A stretch of 24,944 nucleotides of DNA from a virus: IMG/VR virus record IMGVR_UViG_3300010397_000085, positions 1 through 24,944 of that record. One strand, given 5' to 3'. A program made the position numbers and the translations under genes. The notes beneath the pieces are model-generated. The model saw only the letters and a list, made by a program, of their open reading frames with translations, ran no database searches and had not been told where the DNA came from. The stretch's first letter is position 1. Each line of letters starts with the position of its first letter. Below are positions 6,625 through 14,920 of this stretch, piece by piece.

Positions 6625-6908
6625 ATATGCTAATAGCTCTTGACTACGACGACACTTATACGCGTGCCCCTGACTTCTGGGATGCTTTTATTGGCAAAGT
6701 AGCAGAAGAAGGGCATGAGATAATCATCGCTACCATGCGAAGTAATGAGGAATGGGCGAGAATAAAGGACGATATGCGAGGGATTCGCATTGTTTGCACG
6801 AATCGCAAAGCTAAGAAACCATTTTGCGCTTCTCTTGGTCTGCTTCCTGATATCTGGATTGATGACAATCCACAATTCATAATTCAAGACGCGTGGACAG
6901 GTGACTAA
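6615..6908 (+). CDS. HAD-superfamily phosphatase-like protein, 97 aa
   Basis: This small capless HAD-type hydrolase has the four expected motifs: DYDDT at 10-14 (nucleophile Asp10, acid Asp12), Thr40 after a hydrophobic strand (IIIAT), Lys67/68, and WIDDN at 81-85. Such enzymes hydrolyse phosphate from nucleotides, nucleic-acid ends or small metabolites; the substrate cannot be told here. An alternative start at 6627 leaves the fold starting directly at its first strand. It overlaps the TerL gene by 10 bases and ends one base before the portal start, so it is embedded in the packaging operon. Confidence 0.8.
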   Translation: MDVNMLIALDYDDTYTRAPDFWDAFIGKVAEEGHEIIIATMRSNEEWARIKDDMRGIRIVCTNRKAKKPFCASLGLLPDIWIDDNPQFIIQDAWTGD

Positions 6909-6909
6909 A

Positions 6910-9126
6910 ATGGCATACAAAGAACAACCAAAGCGCAAGAGCAAGAGCGAAAAGGCCGACGAGGCGATCATCAGCCGGGCGCATGACAACTTCGACAAGG
7001 CGGTATCGTGGGAGCGTGCAGCGCGCCAACTGTATGTTGATGACATGCGCTTTCTATTCGCTGACTCGGACAACCAAGACCAGTGGCCGGCAGCAGTGCG
7101 CGCCCGTCGTCTGCAAGAGAATCAGCCAATGCTCACGGTCAACAAGACGCACACGCACTGGCTGCATGTGGTCAACCAAGCTAAGAGCAACCGCCCGAGC
7201 ATCCAAGTTCACCCTGTGGGGTCAGACGCTACCTACCAAGCCGCACAGGTCTATGAGTCGGTCATTCGGCACATCGAGTACGCCTCGGACGCCTCGACCG
7301 CCTACGCTATTGCCGCAGAGAACCAGGTAGGCGGAGGCATTGGATACTGGCGTTTGGTGACTGAATATGCTGATGACAACGGATTCGACCAAGAGATTTT
7401 CATTCGCCCGATCCCCGATTCGCTGGCTGTCTACATGGATCCTCCGAAGCGCCGCGATGGCTCGGATTCGCGCTGGTGTTTCGTCTATGACGACATGGAC
7501 CGCGATGTTTTCGAGAAGAAATACCCTGACGCACCTGTAAATGTCTCGATGGGCAGCATGACTTCCAGTGGCTGGCTGACGAAAGACCGCGTGCGGGTGG
7601 CAGAATATTACGAGGTGGAAGAGTCCAAGGAATGGATGTATGCCATCCCTGACGGCAGCGACGGTCACAATCTTATGCGCGAGTCTGACCTGACCGACGA
7701 GCAGCACGAATTGCTGGATGACCTGCGCAAGAGCGGCCAGCACATTCAGGCGCGCAAGGTAACGAAACGCGAAGTGAAGTGCTATCTGATCGCGGGCGAC
7801 AAGATTCTTGAGCGTTCTACTTGGGCCGGCCAGTACATCCCAATCATCCGTGTGGTGGGTGAAGAAGTAATCATCGACGGGCGCATGGATCGCAAGGGCC
7901 TTGTGCGCTACATGAAAGACCCACAGCGCATGTACAACTACAATACCTCGGCGCAGGTGGAATTTGGCGGGCTACAAGGCAAAATGCCATATCTGGCACC
8001 AGTCGAGGCCATTGAAGGCTTTGAGAACTATTGGGCCACAGCAAACAGCCAGAACCACGCCTATCTGCCGTTCAACCATGCCGATGAGAATGGCAATCCG
8101 ATCCCTCCACCACAGCGCCAACAGCCACCACAGGCAGCAGAAGCGTATTCCGTAGGCATGCAGGCCGCATCCATGGAAATGATGATGGCAAGCGGCCAGT
8201 ACGACGCCACTTTCGGCGCGAGGGGGCAGGAATATTCCGGCATTGCCATCGATAACCGCAGAGAGCAGGGCGAGCGGGCCACTTTCCATTACCTAGACAA
8301 CTGGAACAACGCCATTCGTTACTGCGGCAAGCAGCTTATCGACCTAATCCCAAAGGTCTACGACACCAAGCGCATCATTCGCATCATGGGCGACGATGGC
8401 AAGCAGTCGGAAATCGTCATTGATCCGAAGGCAAAGCAGGCTCTCCAGCAGCAAGAAGACCAGAAAGAGAACATTATCCGGTCGATCTTCAATCCAACAG
8501 TCGGCACCTATGACGTGGTGGCGAAGTCTGGCCCGAACTACGAAACCAAGCGCGAAGAAGCCTTTGAAGCAATGAAGGGCCTCATCACTGGCGTGCCGGC
8601 GCTTGCCCAGGTTATCGGCGACCTGTTCGCCAAGATGGGCGATTTCCCAATGTCTGACGCGATTGCAGAGCGTATCCGCAACTGGATTCCTGCTGACATT
8701 CGCGGCGATGGCCCAAGCCCTGCCGAGCAACAGCTACAGCAGCAATTGCAGCAGGCTGTACAGATGATCCAGCAGTTGCAAGAGGCGCTGAACTCGAAAG
8801 ATACTGCCGAATCGATCGCTAAGCAGCGTGCAGACATGGATGCATTGAATCACCTGGCTATCCGCATGGAAAACGAACGCGAGAGCGCGATTGCTGCGTT
8901 TAAAGCTGAAACTGACCGACTCGGCAAGCTTCTGATGGCAATTCCGCCTGAAATGATTGCCATGTTGGGTACTCAGACTGGTCAAGATGCCCTAAGTGCG
9001 CCACAATTGGCATTGCAGAGCCCGTCCGGAAATCTAAACGGCGCCGAAGCATATGCCGCAGGTCTGGTGCAAACCGATCTTGGCAACACACAACAACAAA
9101 TGCAACCTTCTATCCCGTCAACTTAA
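6910..9126 (+). CDS. P22-like portal protein, 738 aa
   Basis: The portal forms the dodecameric ring through which DNA enters and leaves the capsid. The length and sequence layout match the P22 gp1-type family: a helical N-terminus, a central wing/clip region, and a long Gln-rich helical C-terminus (QQLQQQLQQAVQMIQQL near residue 615 onward). That C-terminus corresponds to the barrel of long P22-type portals. The ATG at 6910 is one base after the preceding stop. An in-frame GTG at 6901 exists, but the ATG is better placed behind AGGTG. Scaffold and coat genes follow directly, as in P22. Confidence 0.9.
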   Translation: MAYKEQPKRKSKSEKADEAIISRAHDNFDKAVSWERAARQLYVDDMRFLFADSDNQDQWPAAVRARRLQENQPMLTVNKTHTHWLHVVNQAKSNRPSIQVHPVGSDATYQAAQVYESVIRHIEYASDASTAYAIAAENQVGGGIGYWRLVTEYADDNGFDQEIFIRPIPDSLAVYMDPPKRRDGSDSRWCFVYDDMDRDVFEKKYPDAPVNVSMGSMTSSGWLTKDRVRVAEYYEVEESKEWMYAIPDGSDGHNLMRESDLTDEQHELLDDLRKSGQHIQARKVTKREVKCYLIAGDKILERSTWAGQYIPIIRVVGEEVIIDGRMDRKGLVRYMKDPQRMYNYNTSAQVEFGGLQGKMPYLAPVEAIEGFENYWATANSQNHAYLPFNHADENGNPIPPPQRQQPPQAAEAYSVGMQAASMEMMMASGQYDATFGARGQEYSGIAIDNRREQGERATFHYLDNWNNAIRYCGKQLIDLIPKVYDTKRIIRIMGDDGKQSEIVIDPKAKQALQQQEDQKENIIRSIFNPTVGTYDVVAKSGPNYETKREEAFEAMKGLITGVPALAQVIGDLFAKMGDFPMSDAIAERIRNWIPADIRGDGPSPAEQQLQQQLQQAVQMIQQLQEALNSKDTAESIAKQRADMDALNHLAIRMENERESAIAAFKAETDRLGKLLMAIPPEMIAMLGTQTGQDALSAPQLALQSPSGNLNGAEAYAAGLVQTDLGNTQQQMQPSIPST

Positions 9127-9135
9127 GAGGAAATC

Positions 9136-9873
9136 ATGACTGATCAAGTCCAAAGTACAGAAGCAGCAGCGCCAGTAGTGGCGCCAGCAGCCGAAACCAC
9201 AACCACGCCAGCAGCCGAGCAGGCAACCACGCAAGAAAATGGTGGGCAGCTACCGGACGGTATCATGCGCCGATTTGGCGAGTTGACCGCCGCTCGCCGT
9301 GCAGCGGAAGAACGTGCAGCCCAGCTTGAAGCGCAACTGGCGCAGTTCAATACCCAGCAGCAAGCACAACAAGACACCACGCAAATGCCGCTGAACAATG
9401 CCAGCGTTGAGCAACTGGTGAATTCCCTGGCTGAGCAACGTATTGCCGAGCGTCTTGCCCAGCAGCGCGTGCAAGAGCGCATGCAAAGCATCGAGGCAGC
9501 CGGCCGGGAGAAGTATGGCGAAGATTTCGACCGCTCTGTTACTCACCTGCAAATGGCTGGCATAGGTGGGCAGCCGTTTATTGATGCCCTGACCAGTGTG
9601 AAAGGCTCGGAGTCGGTGGTGCGTTATCTGGGCGACACTGCCAATATTGACGAAGCACTGCGCATTGCCCAGCTTCCACCGGTTCAAATGGCCCTGGCAA
9701 TCTCTGAATTGGCCCCAAAAGCTGCGAAACAGTACTCGAAGCCCATTTCTTCCGCGCCAGCTCCACTGAATACGCTGGATGGCGCACGCGGCAACTCCCC
9801 AGATGGCGAGCCTAGCCCGAAAGATACCAAGGCATGGATTGCCTGGCGTGCAAATAACGCTCGTAAGCGTTGA
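9136..9873 (+). CDS. Capsid scaffolding protein, 245 aa
   Basis: Scaffold guides coat assembly into procapsids and leaves before DNA fills them. The product has an Ala/Thr/Pro/Gln-rich disordered start (residues 1-35), a long coiled-coil-like stretch rich in Ala, Glu, Gln and Arg (about 45-130), and a basic tail ending WRANNARKR that could bind the coat. No catalytic motif is seen. Position between portal and coat, with this composition, is the classic scaffold signature. SD GAGGAA (9127-9132) precedes the ATG. Its stop codon lies inside the -35 box of the candidate coat promoter. Confidence 0.85.
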   Translation: MTDQVQSTEAAAPVVAPAAETTTTPAAEQATTQENGGQLPDGIMRRFGELTAARRAAEERAAQLEAQLAQFNTQQQAQQDTTQMPLNNASVEQLVNSLAEQRIAERLAQQRVQERMQSIEAAGREKYGEDFDRSVTHLQMAGIGGQPFIDALTSVKGSESVVRYLGDTANIDEALRIAQLPPVQMALAISELAPKAAKQYSKPISSAPAPLNTLDGARGNSPDGEPSPKDTKAWIAWRANNARKR

Positions 9874-9899
9874 CATTTGGCATTATTGTTGCCTAAACT
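9870..9899 (+). promoter_or_regulatory. Candidate sigma70 promoter for the coat gene
   Basis: A perfect TTGACA (9870-9875) overlaps the scaffold stop codon. After 18 bases comes TAAACT (9894-9899, 4 of 6 matches to TATAAT). A transcript would start near 9906 and run into the coat gene at 10022. Combined with the terminator just after the coat gene, this would make a separate high-level coat mRNA. Confidence 0.45.
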
Positions 9900-9901
9900 G
9901 T

Positions 9902-9968
9902 CGGGCAGGTAGAAGCGAACCGTTAATCGCTGGTATGGCCCGTTAAGTAGTCTCCAGAGGGCAGAGAC
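9902..9968 (+). promoter_or_regulatory. Structured leader upstream of the coat gene
   Basis: Two hairpins occupy the untranslated gap before the coat gene. The first is a two-part stem: CGGGC (9902-9906) with GCCCG (9938-9942), enclosing AGCGA (9914-9918) with TCGCT (9927-9931). The second is GTCTC (9950-9954) with GAGAC (9964-9968). If the promoter candidate at 9870-9899 is used, transcription would begin inside the first stem. The first hairpin would then form only in read-through mRNA from the scaffold gene. They may stabilise mRNA or mark a processing site. Confidence 0.45.
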
Positions 9969-10021
9969 GAGCAGCGCAGAGCAATCTGCATTCCTTGTTT
10001 TTCCTTTCGGAGCTACTTAAC

Positions 10022-11221
10022 ATGAGCAATTCCCTCCTAACTATTGACATGATCACCAATGAAGCGGTTCGTCTGTTCACTCAGACCAACGCTTTCTTGC
10101 GTGGTGTGTCCCGTCAATACGACGACCAATTCGCCCGCACTGGTGCCAAGATCGGCAACACCCTGCGTATCCGCCTGCCGAATGATTACGTGGTCAACAC
10201 TGGCGCCGCGATCACCCCGCAAGGCACCAACGAGCAAAACACTTCCCTGACTGTCGCCACTCAGAAGAACGTCCCGGTTTCCTTCGGCACCGCCGAAAAA
10301 ACCATGTCCCTGGACGATTTCAGCGAGCGTATCCTGGCTCCTGCCGTCAACCGTCTGGCAGCTGCGGTGGCTGGTGACCTGATGAACCTGGCAAATGCCT
10401 CGGCAAACCTGTCATTCAAGTCGAGTGGCGGCGTGATCGTCAGCCCTGACGCTGGCACCTGGCTGGATGCTGGCGCCTCGCTGGACTTCAACCTGGCGCC
10501 GCGCATGGATCGTCAGATCATTCTGGATCCACGTACCCAAGCACGTACTGTCGCTGGCCTGGCTGGCCTGTTCAATCCTCAGCAGAAGATTGCCGGCCAA
10601 TACGAAACCGGCATGATCACCAAGGATACCCTGGGTTTCGATTGGTACTACGACCAAACCACCCTGATTCACACTGTCGGCACCTTCACCGCTGGCACTG
10701 TGAACGGCGCAAGCCAGACCGGCAATACGCTGGTGACCAACGCCATTACCGGTACGCTGAAGAAGGGCGACATTATCACCATCGCAGGCGTGAATGCCAT
10801 CAACCGACTGACCGGCCTGGATCAAGGCGCTCTGCGTCAATTCGTGGTGACTGCTGATGTGGCATCGGGCGCAACCTCGATCCCGATCTACCCAGCAATC
10901 GTGCCGGCCCCAGCCGCCTACAACACCGTGACCGCTTCGCCAGCAAACAGCGCTGCAATCTCGCTGGTGGCGCCCGCTGGTAGCCAGTACCGCCAGAACC
11001 TGGCGTTCTACCCAGAAGCCTTTACCATGGCAACTGCCGATCTGGAAATGCCAACCTCCGGCGTGGTGCAAGCTGCCCGTGCAGAGTTTGACGGTATTAG
11101 CCTGCGTATGATCGAGGCATACGACGTTATGTCGGATAGCCTGATTACGCGTCTGGACATTCTGTACGGCTTCGCTGCGATCCGTCCTGAATGGTCGGTA
11201 TGCGTCGCGGACGCTGTATGA
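10022..11221 (+). CDS. Major capsid protein, P22 coat-like, 399 aa
   Basis: This is the main shell subunit. The N-terminus (LLTIDMITNEAVRLF, then a GDLMN segment near residue 120) matches the P22 gp5 coat family, an HK97-type fold. Residues about 220-320 are Gly/Thr/Ala-rich with beta-type sequence, consistent with an inserted accessory domain like the P22 I-domain. The ATG at 10022 is chosen over an upstream in-frame start at 9995 because CGGAG lies nine bases before it. Codons are strongly biased to C/G endings compared with the tail genes, as expected for the most abundant virion protein. A terminator follows 50 bases after the stop. Confidence 0.92.
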   Translation: MSNSLLTIDMITNEAVRLFTQTNAFLRGVSRQYDDQFARTGAKIGNTLRIRLPNDYVVNTGAAITPQGTNEQNTSLTVATQKNVPVSFGTAEKTMSLDDFSERILAPAVNRLAAAVAGDLMNLANASANLSFKSSGGVIVSPDAGTWLDAGASLDFNLAPRMDRQIILDPRTQARTVAGLAGLFNPQQKIAGQYETGMITKDTLGFDWYYDQTTLIHTVGTFTAGTVNGASQTGNTLVTNAITGTLKKGDIITIAGVNAINRLTGLDQGALRQFVVTADVASGATSIPIYPAIVPAPAAYNTVTASPANSAAISLVAPAGSQYRQNLAFYPEAFTMATADLEMPTSGVVQAARAEFDGISLRMIEAYDVMSDSLITRLDILYGFAAIRPEWSVCVADAV

Positions 11222-11270
11222 CGGTGTACCGATAGTGTTTTATGTAACCTAATCCTCTGACGGGGTTTTT

Positions 11271-11298
11271 GGAGGGGTCGCCAGGCTCCTCCCTTTTT
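11271..11298 (+). terminator. Intrinsic terminator after the coat gene
   Basis: GGAGGGGTC (11271-11279) and GGCTCCTCC (11284-11292) form a 9-bp stem (two G-U pairs) with loop GCCA, followed by C and five T residues (11294-11298). This is a convincing rho-independent terminator. It probably lowers expression of the downstream tail genes relative to coat rather than stopping all transcription, because the next genes have no obvious promoter of their own. Confidence 0.8.
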
Positions 11299-11301
11299 GA
11301 C

Positions 11302-11550
11302 ATGATCCTAGCGCGCACTTTCAAGACTGAGTATGTCCACCAGGAATATCCGAAATGGGTGAATGCCCATGGTAAAGATGTTCTTGTGGCCAATGAAGAC
11401 GAAGAGAATGCGTTGCTGGGCGTCATGCCAAAGAGTGAGCCAGACGAGCGCGAAATGCTCCTGGCACAGGCTAAAGAGTTGGGGATGAAAGTCCACCCAG
11501 CTACGAAAACTGACAAGTTGCGGGAGAAAGTCGCAGCTTTTAAGGAGTAA
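11302..11550 (+). CDS. Small head protein with HeH/LEM-like C-terminus, 82 aa
   Basis: The C-terminal half (about residues 48-80, EREMLLAQAKELGMKVHP then KTDKLREKVAAF) has the helix-extended-loop-helix layout seen in small phage head proteins with HeH/LEM-type domains. These domains often contact DNA or partner proteins. Its position between coat and the gp4-like gene suggests a head-completion or connector accessory role. The ATG at 11302 lies four bases after the terminator T-run and has no SD. The only SD-like sequence (GGAGGGG) is in the 5' arm of that hairpin. A TTG at 11269 would add an unlikely extension through the terminator. Confidence 0.7.
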   Translation: MILARTFKTEYVHQEYPKWVNAHGKDVLVANEDEENALLGVMPKSEPDEREMLLAQAKELGMKVHPATKTDKLREKVAAFKE

Positions 11551-11553
11551 AGC

Positions 11554-12297
11554 ATGTCCGTTCCGATGCCGACAACGCCAGGCGATATCATTGTGCTGGC
11601 CCTCAAGATGGCGAATGTTCTTGGTGTCGGTCAAACGGCCAGCGCGGAAGATTCCGCCGATGCTTTCAACCTGTTGAATATGATGATGGCACAATGGCAG
11701 CGCCGCCGTTATATCGTCTATCAACTGATCACCACAAGCAAAGTGGCTAATGGCGCGTTGTCCTACACGGTCGGGCCAGGCGGTGATTTCAATATTCCAC
11801 GCCCAAATAAGATTGAGTCGGCATTTTTCCGCATGCAAAGCGGCACGCCTTTGCCAGTCGATTACAACCTGACGATCCTGCGCGCAAAAGAGGACTACAA
11901 CCGCATTGGCATCAAGACGCTAAATGCTTTCCCGCAATATGCGTTCTATGACAGTGGCAATCCGCTGGGGAATCTCTACATCTGGCCTGTGCCAAACAAT
12001 CAGTATGAGATTTTCATTACTACCATGCAGCAATTGCAGCAGTTCAATACGCTGGCCGATACGATCACGCTACCACCAGAATACAAGGCCGCACTGATGT
12101 ATAACTTGGCGCTGGAACTTTACCCAATGTACGGGTTGCCAGTGAATGAAGTTGTGGCAAAAAAAGCCGAGGCCACTTTGCGCATCATTCATGATACGAA
12201 TGCGCAGATCCCAAGATTGCAGATGCCGACTCAGCTTCAAAGCAAGCCAGGCAACTACAATATTTATGGTGACTTCTATGTTGGGACGAGCAATTAA
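11554..12297 (+). CDS. gp4-like tail accessory/head-closure protein, 247 aa
   Basis: P22 gp4-type proteins bind below the portal as the first tail-hub ring and help retain packaged DNA. The N-terminus (DIIVLALKMANVLGVGQTA, then FNLLNMMMAQWQRR) fits this family, as does the later strand pattern with conserved NPLGNLYIWPVP near residue 140. The length fits, as does the position after coat and before the gp10-like gene. A strong AAGGAG SD precedes the ATG. The gene is followed with no gap by the next ATG (TAAATG). The P22 protein has cell-wall lytic activity; I cannot confirm that here. Confidence 0.85.
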   Translation: MSVPMPTTPGDIIVLALKMANVLGVGQTASAEDSADAFNLLNMMMAQWQRRRYIVYQLITTSKVANGALSYTVGPGGDFNIPRPNKIESAFFRMQSGTPLPVDYNLTILRAKEDYNRIGIKTLNAFPQYAFYDSGNPLGNLYIWPVPNNQYEIFITTMQQLQQFNTLADTITLPPEYKAALMYNLALELYPMYGLPVNEVVAKKAEATLRIIHDTNAQIPRLQMPTQLQSKPGNYNIYGDFYVGTSN

Positions 12298-13716
12298 ATG
12301 GCTAAAGTTCCCCTCATCACTGGCGCTTATACAGCAAAGTCAATCATTGCATCGGCTCAGCGCTGTGTGAATTTGTACATGGAACGGAATCCTCAAGATT
12401 CGCCATTTCCAACAACCCATTATCCAACGCCTGGACTAACTCTAGTTGCTAATGCTGCGCAAAACGTCTGGCGTGGTCTGTACATGGCAAATAACGCGAA
12501 GTTATATGGCGTATGTGGCAACACAGTGTATGTAATATCGGATTCATGGGGTTTAACTGCACTAGGGACAATTGGAACGGCTGTAGGCCCGGTGACGATG
12601 TCCGACAATGGCACTACCCTTCTTCTCGTAGATGGCAGCCCCAATGGGTACACGATTGGCCTTTCGGGGAATTCTTTCTCTACCATCACCGATCCAGGAT
12701 TTTATGGTGGTAAGACTGTCCAATTCGAAGACGGTTATTTTGTATTGCCACGATTTGACACATTGCAATTCTATATTTCGCTGAATTTCCAAGCATCTTT
12801 CGATGCTACGGATTTTGCCGCCAAGACTGGCTATGCAGACAAGCTAATAACATTGGCAATTACAAAGCGCTATATCTACTTGCTTGGCACTGTCACCAGT
12901 GAAGTATGGTTTAATCAAGGCGGTACAGCTTTCCCATTTGCGCGTATGCCAGGGGCATTCATTCAGCACGGATGCATTGCGCCTGCATCGGCCGCGACCA
13001 TGGATGGACAAGTTTATTGGTTAAGCCAGTCCCCACAAGGTGAATGTCTCGTTGTAAAAAGTGAGAATTACGACGCCAAGCGCATTAGTACGCATGCGAT
13101 TGAGAAGGATTTCCAGTCTTATCCGATTGTTAGTGATGCGCAGGGCTTCGCGATGCAGATTGATGGGCACTTCTGGTACGTATTGACTTTCCCGGCAGCA
13201 AATAAGACTTGGGTATATGACCTTAGTACAGAACAGTGGTTTGAATGGAACTGGACAGATGCTAATGGCGAGTTGAACCGTCATCGTGCAAATTGCTTTG
13301 CCTTCGCCTATGGCAAAGCAGTGGTTGGCGACTGGCAAAATGGAAAACTATATGTGATTGATCCAAGTGCCGGCACCGATGATGGCGCCCCAATATCTCG
13401 TATTCGAGGATTTCCTCATGTGGTTGATGATGATGGTAGTCGTATCATGTATCGGGAATTCATTGGCGATTTCCAAGTTGGAGAGGGCGATTCTGGGAAT
13501 TCGACTCCCGTATTTCTTCGATGGTCTGATACGAAGGGGGCAAGTTGGGGGAATCCTATTGCGTCTGATCTTGGCAAGGAAGGGGAATACTTGCGTTCTG
13601 TTCAATTCCAGCGTTTGGGGATGGCGCGGGATCGTGTCTTTGAGTTATCTTGGTCAACCCCAGCTAAAACGGCTCTCAATGGGGCATTTATTCAGTTTAT
13701 AAAGGCTAACCAATGA
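12298..13716 (+). CDS. gp10-like packaged-DNA stabilisation (tail hub) protein, 472 aa
   Basis: The P22 gp10 family forms the hexameric hub between the gp4 ring and the needle and spikes. The start (VPLITGAYTAKSIIASAQR, then CVNLYMERNPQ and PTPGLTL) matches the family's conserved N-terminus. The body has repeated strand-turn patterns like a beta-propeller. The length agrees with P22 gp10. Its ATG follows the previous stop directly, and its TGA overlaps the next ATG (ATGA), so three tail-hub genes are tightly coupled. Codon use is more AT-rich than in the coat gene. Confidence 0.87.
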   Translation: MAKVPLITGAYTAKSIIASAQRCVNLYMERNPQDSPFPTTHYPTPGLTLVANAAQNVWRGLYMANNAKLYGVCGNTVYVISDSWGLTALGTIGTAVGPVTMSDNGTTLLLVDGSPNGYTIGLSGNSFSTITDPGFYGGKTVQFEDGYFVLPRFDTLQFYISLNFQASFDATDFAAKTGYADKLITLAITKRYIYLLGTVTSEVWFNQGGTAFPFARMPGAFIQHGCIAPASAATMDGQVYWLSQSPQGECLVVKSENYDAKRISTHAIEKDFQSYPIVSDAQGFAMQIDGHFWYVLTFPAANKTWVYDLSTEQWFEWNWTDANGELNRHRANCFAFAYGKAVVGDWQNGKLYVIDPSAGTDDGAPISRIRGFPHVVDDDGSRIMYREFIGDFQVGEGDSGNSTPVFLRWSDTKGASWGNPIASDLGKEGEYLRSVQFQRLGMARDRVFELSWSTPAKTALNGAFIQFIKANQ

Positions 13717-14558
13717 GCGCGCAGACAACAAATATCCCATTGCCAATAGCGCCATTGGCTGGGCCAGATGGGCGCATCAGCGAAATCTGGTGGCGATTTT
13801 TCCTGGAATTGTTCAATCGTACAGGCGGGACAAGTGGCAATGAGGGTACGGTAGAGGCAATTTATCCAGATGTTCCAGCATTGGCGCTTGATCCTTCATC
13901 GCTGCCGCAAACGTTCCAAGACTTGATAGCACCAATCCCTGCATCAGATGCGCCGGCCTTCAACGATATAACAGCGATGTTGCAAGCTATGGGGATAGGG
14001 CAGGCTCTTGTTGAAGAGCTATATGCGCCAAGATTGGCCGATCCGTCATTAATTGAAATGCTTCATACTCCGATTATCCCTGACGCTGCATTGCCAGAGA
14101 TGATCTTTTCGCCAATTACGACAGGATCATATGCAAAAGTTATTGCAGATAGTCCAACCTCACAAACGCTACTTAATTTGACATCAACAGATATTACAAA
14201 TTGGACAAAACGGCTTGACCCAGGCGGCAACTTCAACGCTGTAACAGGCGTGTTTACCGCGTCAGTGGCAGATCAATATCTAATCTGTGGCAACATCGAT
14301 ATTAATTCTGTAGCATGGACCGCAGTCGGGCAGCAAGCTAACATTAGCGTTTTCAAAAATGGGTCATCTGTAGGCACTTGCCGCACGATATGCCAAAATG
14401 CAACAACCATGTCGATCAATACTGGGCCGATTGCTCAAATAGTTGATTTGGCCGTAGGGGATACTATGAAATTTGTCGTGTTGCAGAACAGCGGGAATTC
14501 GACAACCACAGTAAGTAGTATCTCAAGCCGAATAATGATTGCTCAACTTCCAAGATAG
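13713..14558 (+). CDS. Tail protein in the needle position with C1q/TNF-like C-terminal domain, 281 aa
   Basis: Residues 1-42 carry a conserved phage motif around GPDGRISEIWWRFFLELFNR. About 43-150 are Pro/Ala-rich and probably extended. The last 125 residues (from GGNFNAVTGVFTAS) read as a C1q/TNF-type jelly roll, ending SSRIMIAQL. The gene occupies the slot where P22-like phages encode the tail needle gp26, and Sf6-type needles end in a trimeric TNF-like knob. A needle or fibre role is therefore plausible, but a canonical trimeric coiled-coil shaft is not obvious. Best described as a receptor- or envelope-contacting tail protein. Confidence 0.65.
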   Translation: MSAQTTNIPLPIAPLAGPDGRISEIWWRFFLELFNRTGGTSGNEGTVEAIYPDVPALALDPSSLPQTFQDLIAPIPASDAPAFNDITAMLQAMGIGQALVEELYAPRLADPSLIEMLHTPIIPDAALPEMIFSPITTGSYAKVIADSPTSQTLLNLTSTDITNWTKRLDPGGNFNAVTGVFTASVADQYLICGNIDINSVAWTAVGQQANISVFKNGSSVGTCRTICQNATTMSINTGPIAQIVDLAVGDTMKFVVLQNSGNSTTTVSSISSRIMIAQLPR

Positions 14559-14570
14559 GAGAATAAAAGG

Positions 14571-14909
14571 ATTCGCGTACCAAAAGCTATTGCGGCGGCG
14601 CAATTGACTACCTCGGCGGCAACGTATTACACGGCACCGGCATTGACGACTTCGACGGTTAACAACCTTTCGTTCACGAATACGACTGCTACTCCTGTCA
14701 GTATCACACTATATCGCGTACCATCAGCAGGATCTGCTGTTGTAACTAATCAGATTACTGGCCCATATACCATCCCAGGTAATCAGACATATGTCCCGCC
14801 GCAAGCAATTGGATTACAGCTTGATCCAGGGATGACACTTCAAGCACTTGCAGGTGCAGCTACTTCGATTACTATTGCAGGTGGTGTTTACGAACAATCC
14901 GGCTCTTAA
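14571..14909 (+). CDS. Small virion appendage protein, 112 aa, probable ATT start
   Basis: No ATG, GTG or TTG with an SD begins this frame. The in-frame TTG at 14604 has no SD and would remove the start of the protein. An AGGAG SD at 14557-14561 instead sits nine bases before ATT at 14571, giving a start RVPKAIAAAQLTTSAATYY that matches the usual N-terminal pattern of this phage family (a short PK-x-Leu/Ile segment, AQL, then a YTAPA-type strand). The rest is beta-rich (VSITLYRVPSAG, PGNQTYVPPQ) and likely a virion surface protein. The ATT start is an inference. Confidence 0.7.
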   Translation: MRVPKAIAAAQLTTSAATYYTAPALTTSTVNNLSFTNTTATPVSITLYRVPSAGSAVVTNQITGPYTIPGNQTYVPPQAIGLQLDPGMTLQALAGAATSITIAGGVYEQSGS

Positions 14910-14920
14910 AAGGGAAAATC

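Noticed and set aside
10412-11071. Long minus-strand open frame (219 codons) opposite the coat gene
   Set aside because: It mirrors the strong codon bias of the coat gene, is Cys/His/Trp-rich without a fold, and has no suitable ribosome site. It is a shadow frame.
14604-14606. TTG as the start of the appendage gene
   Set aside because: No SD nearby, and it would drop the family-like N-terminus that follows the ATT at 14571.
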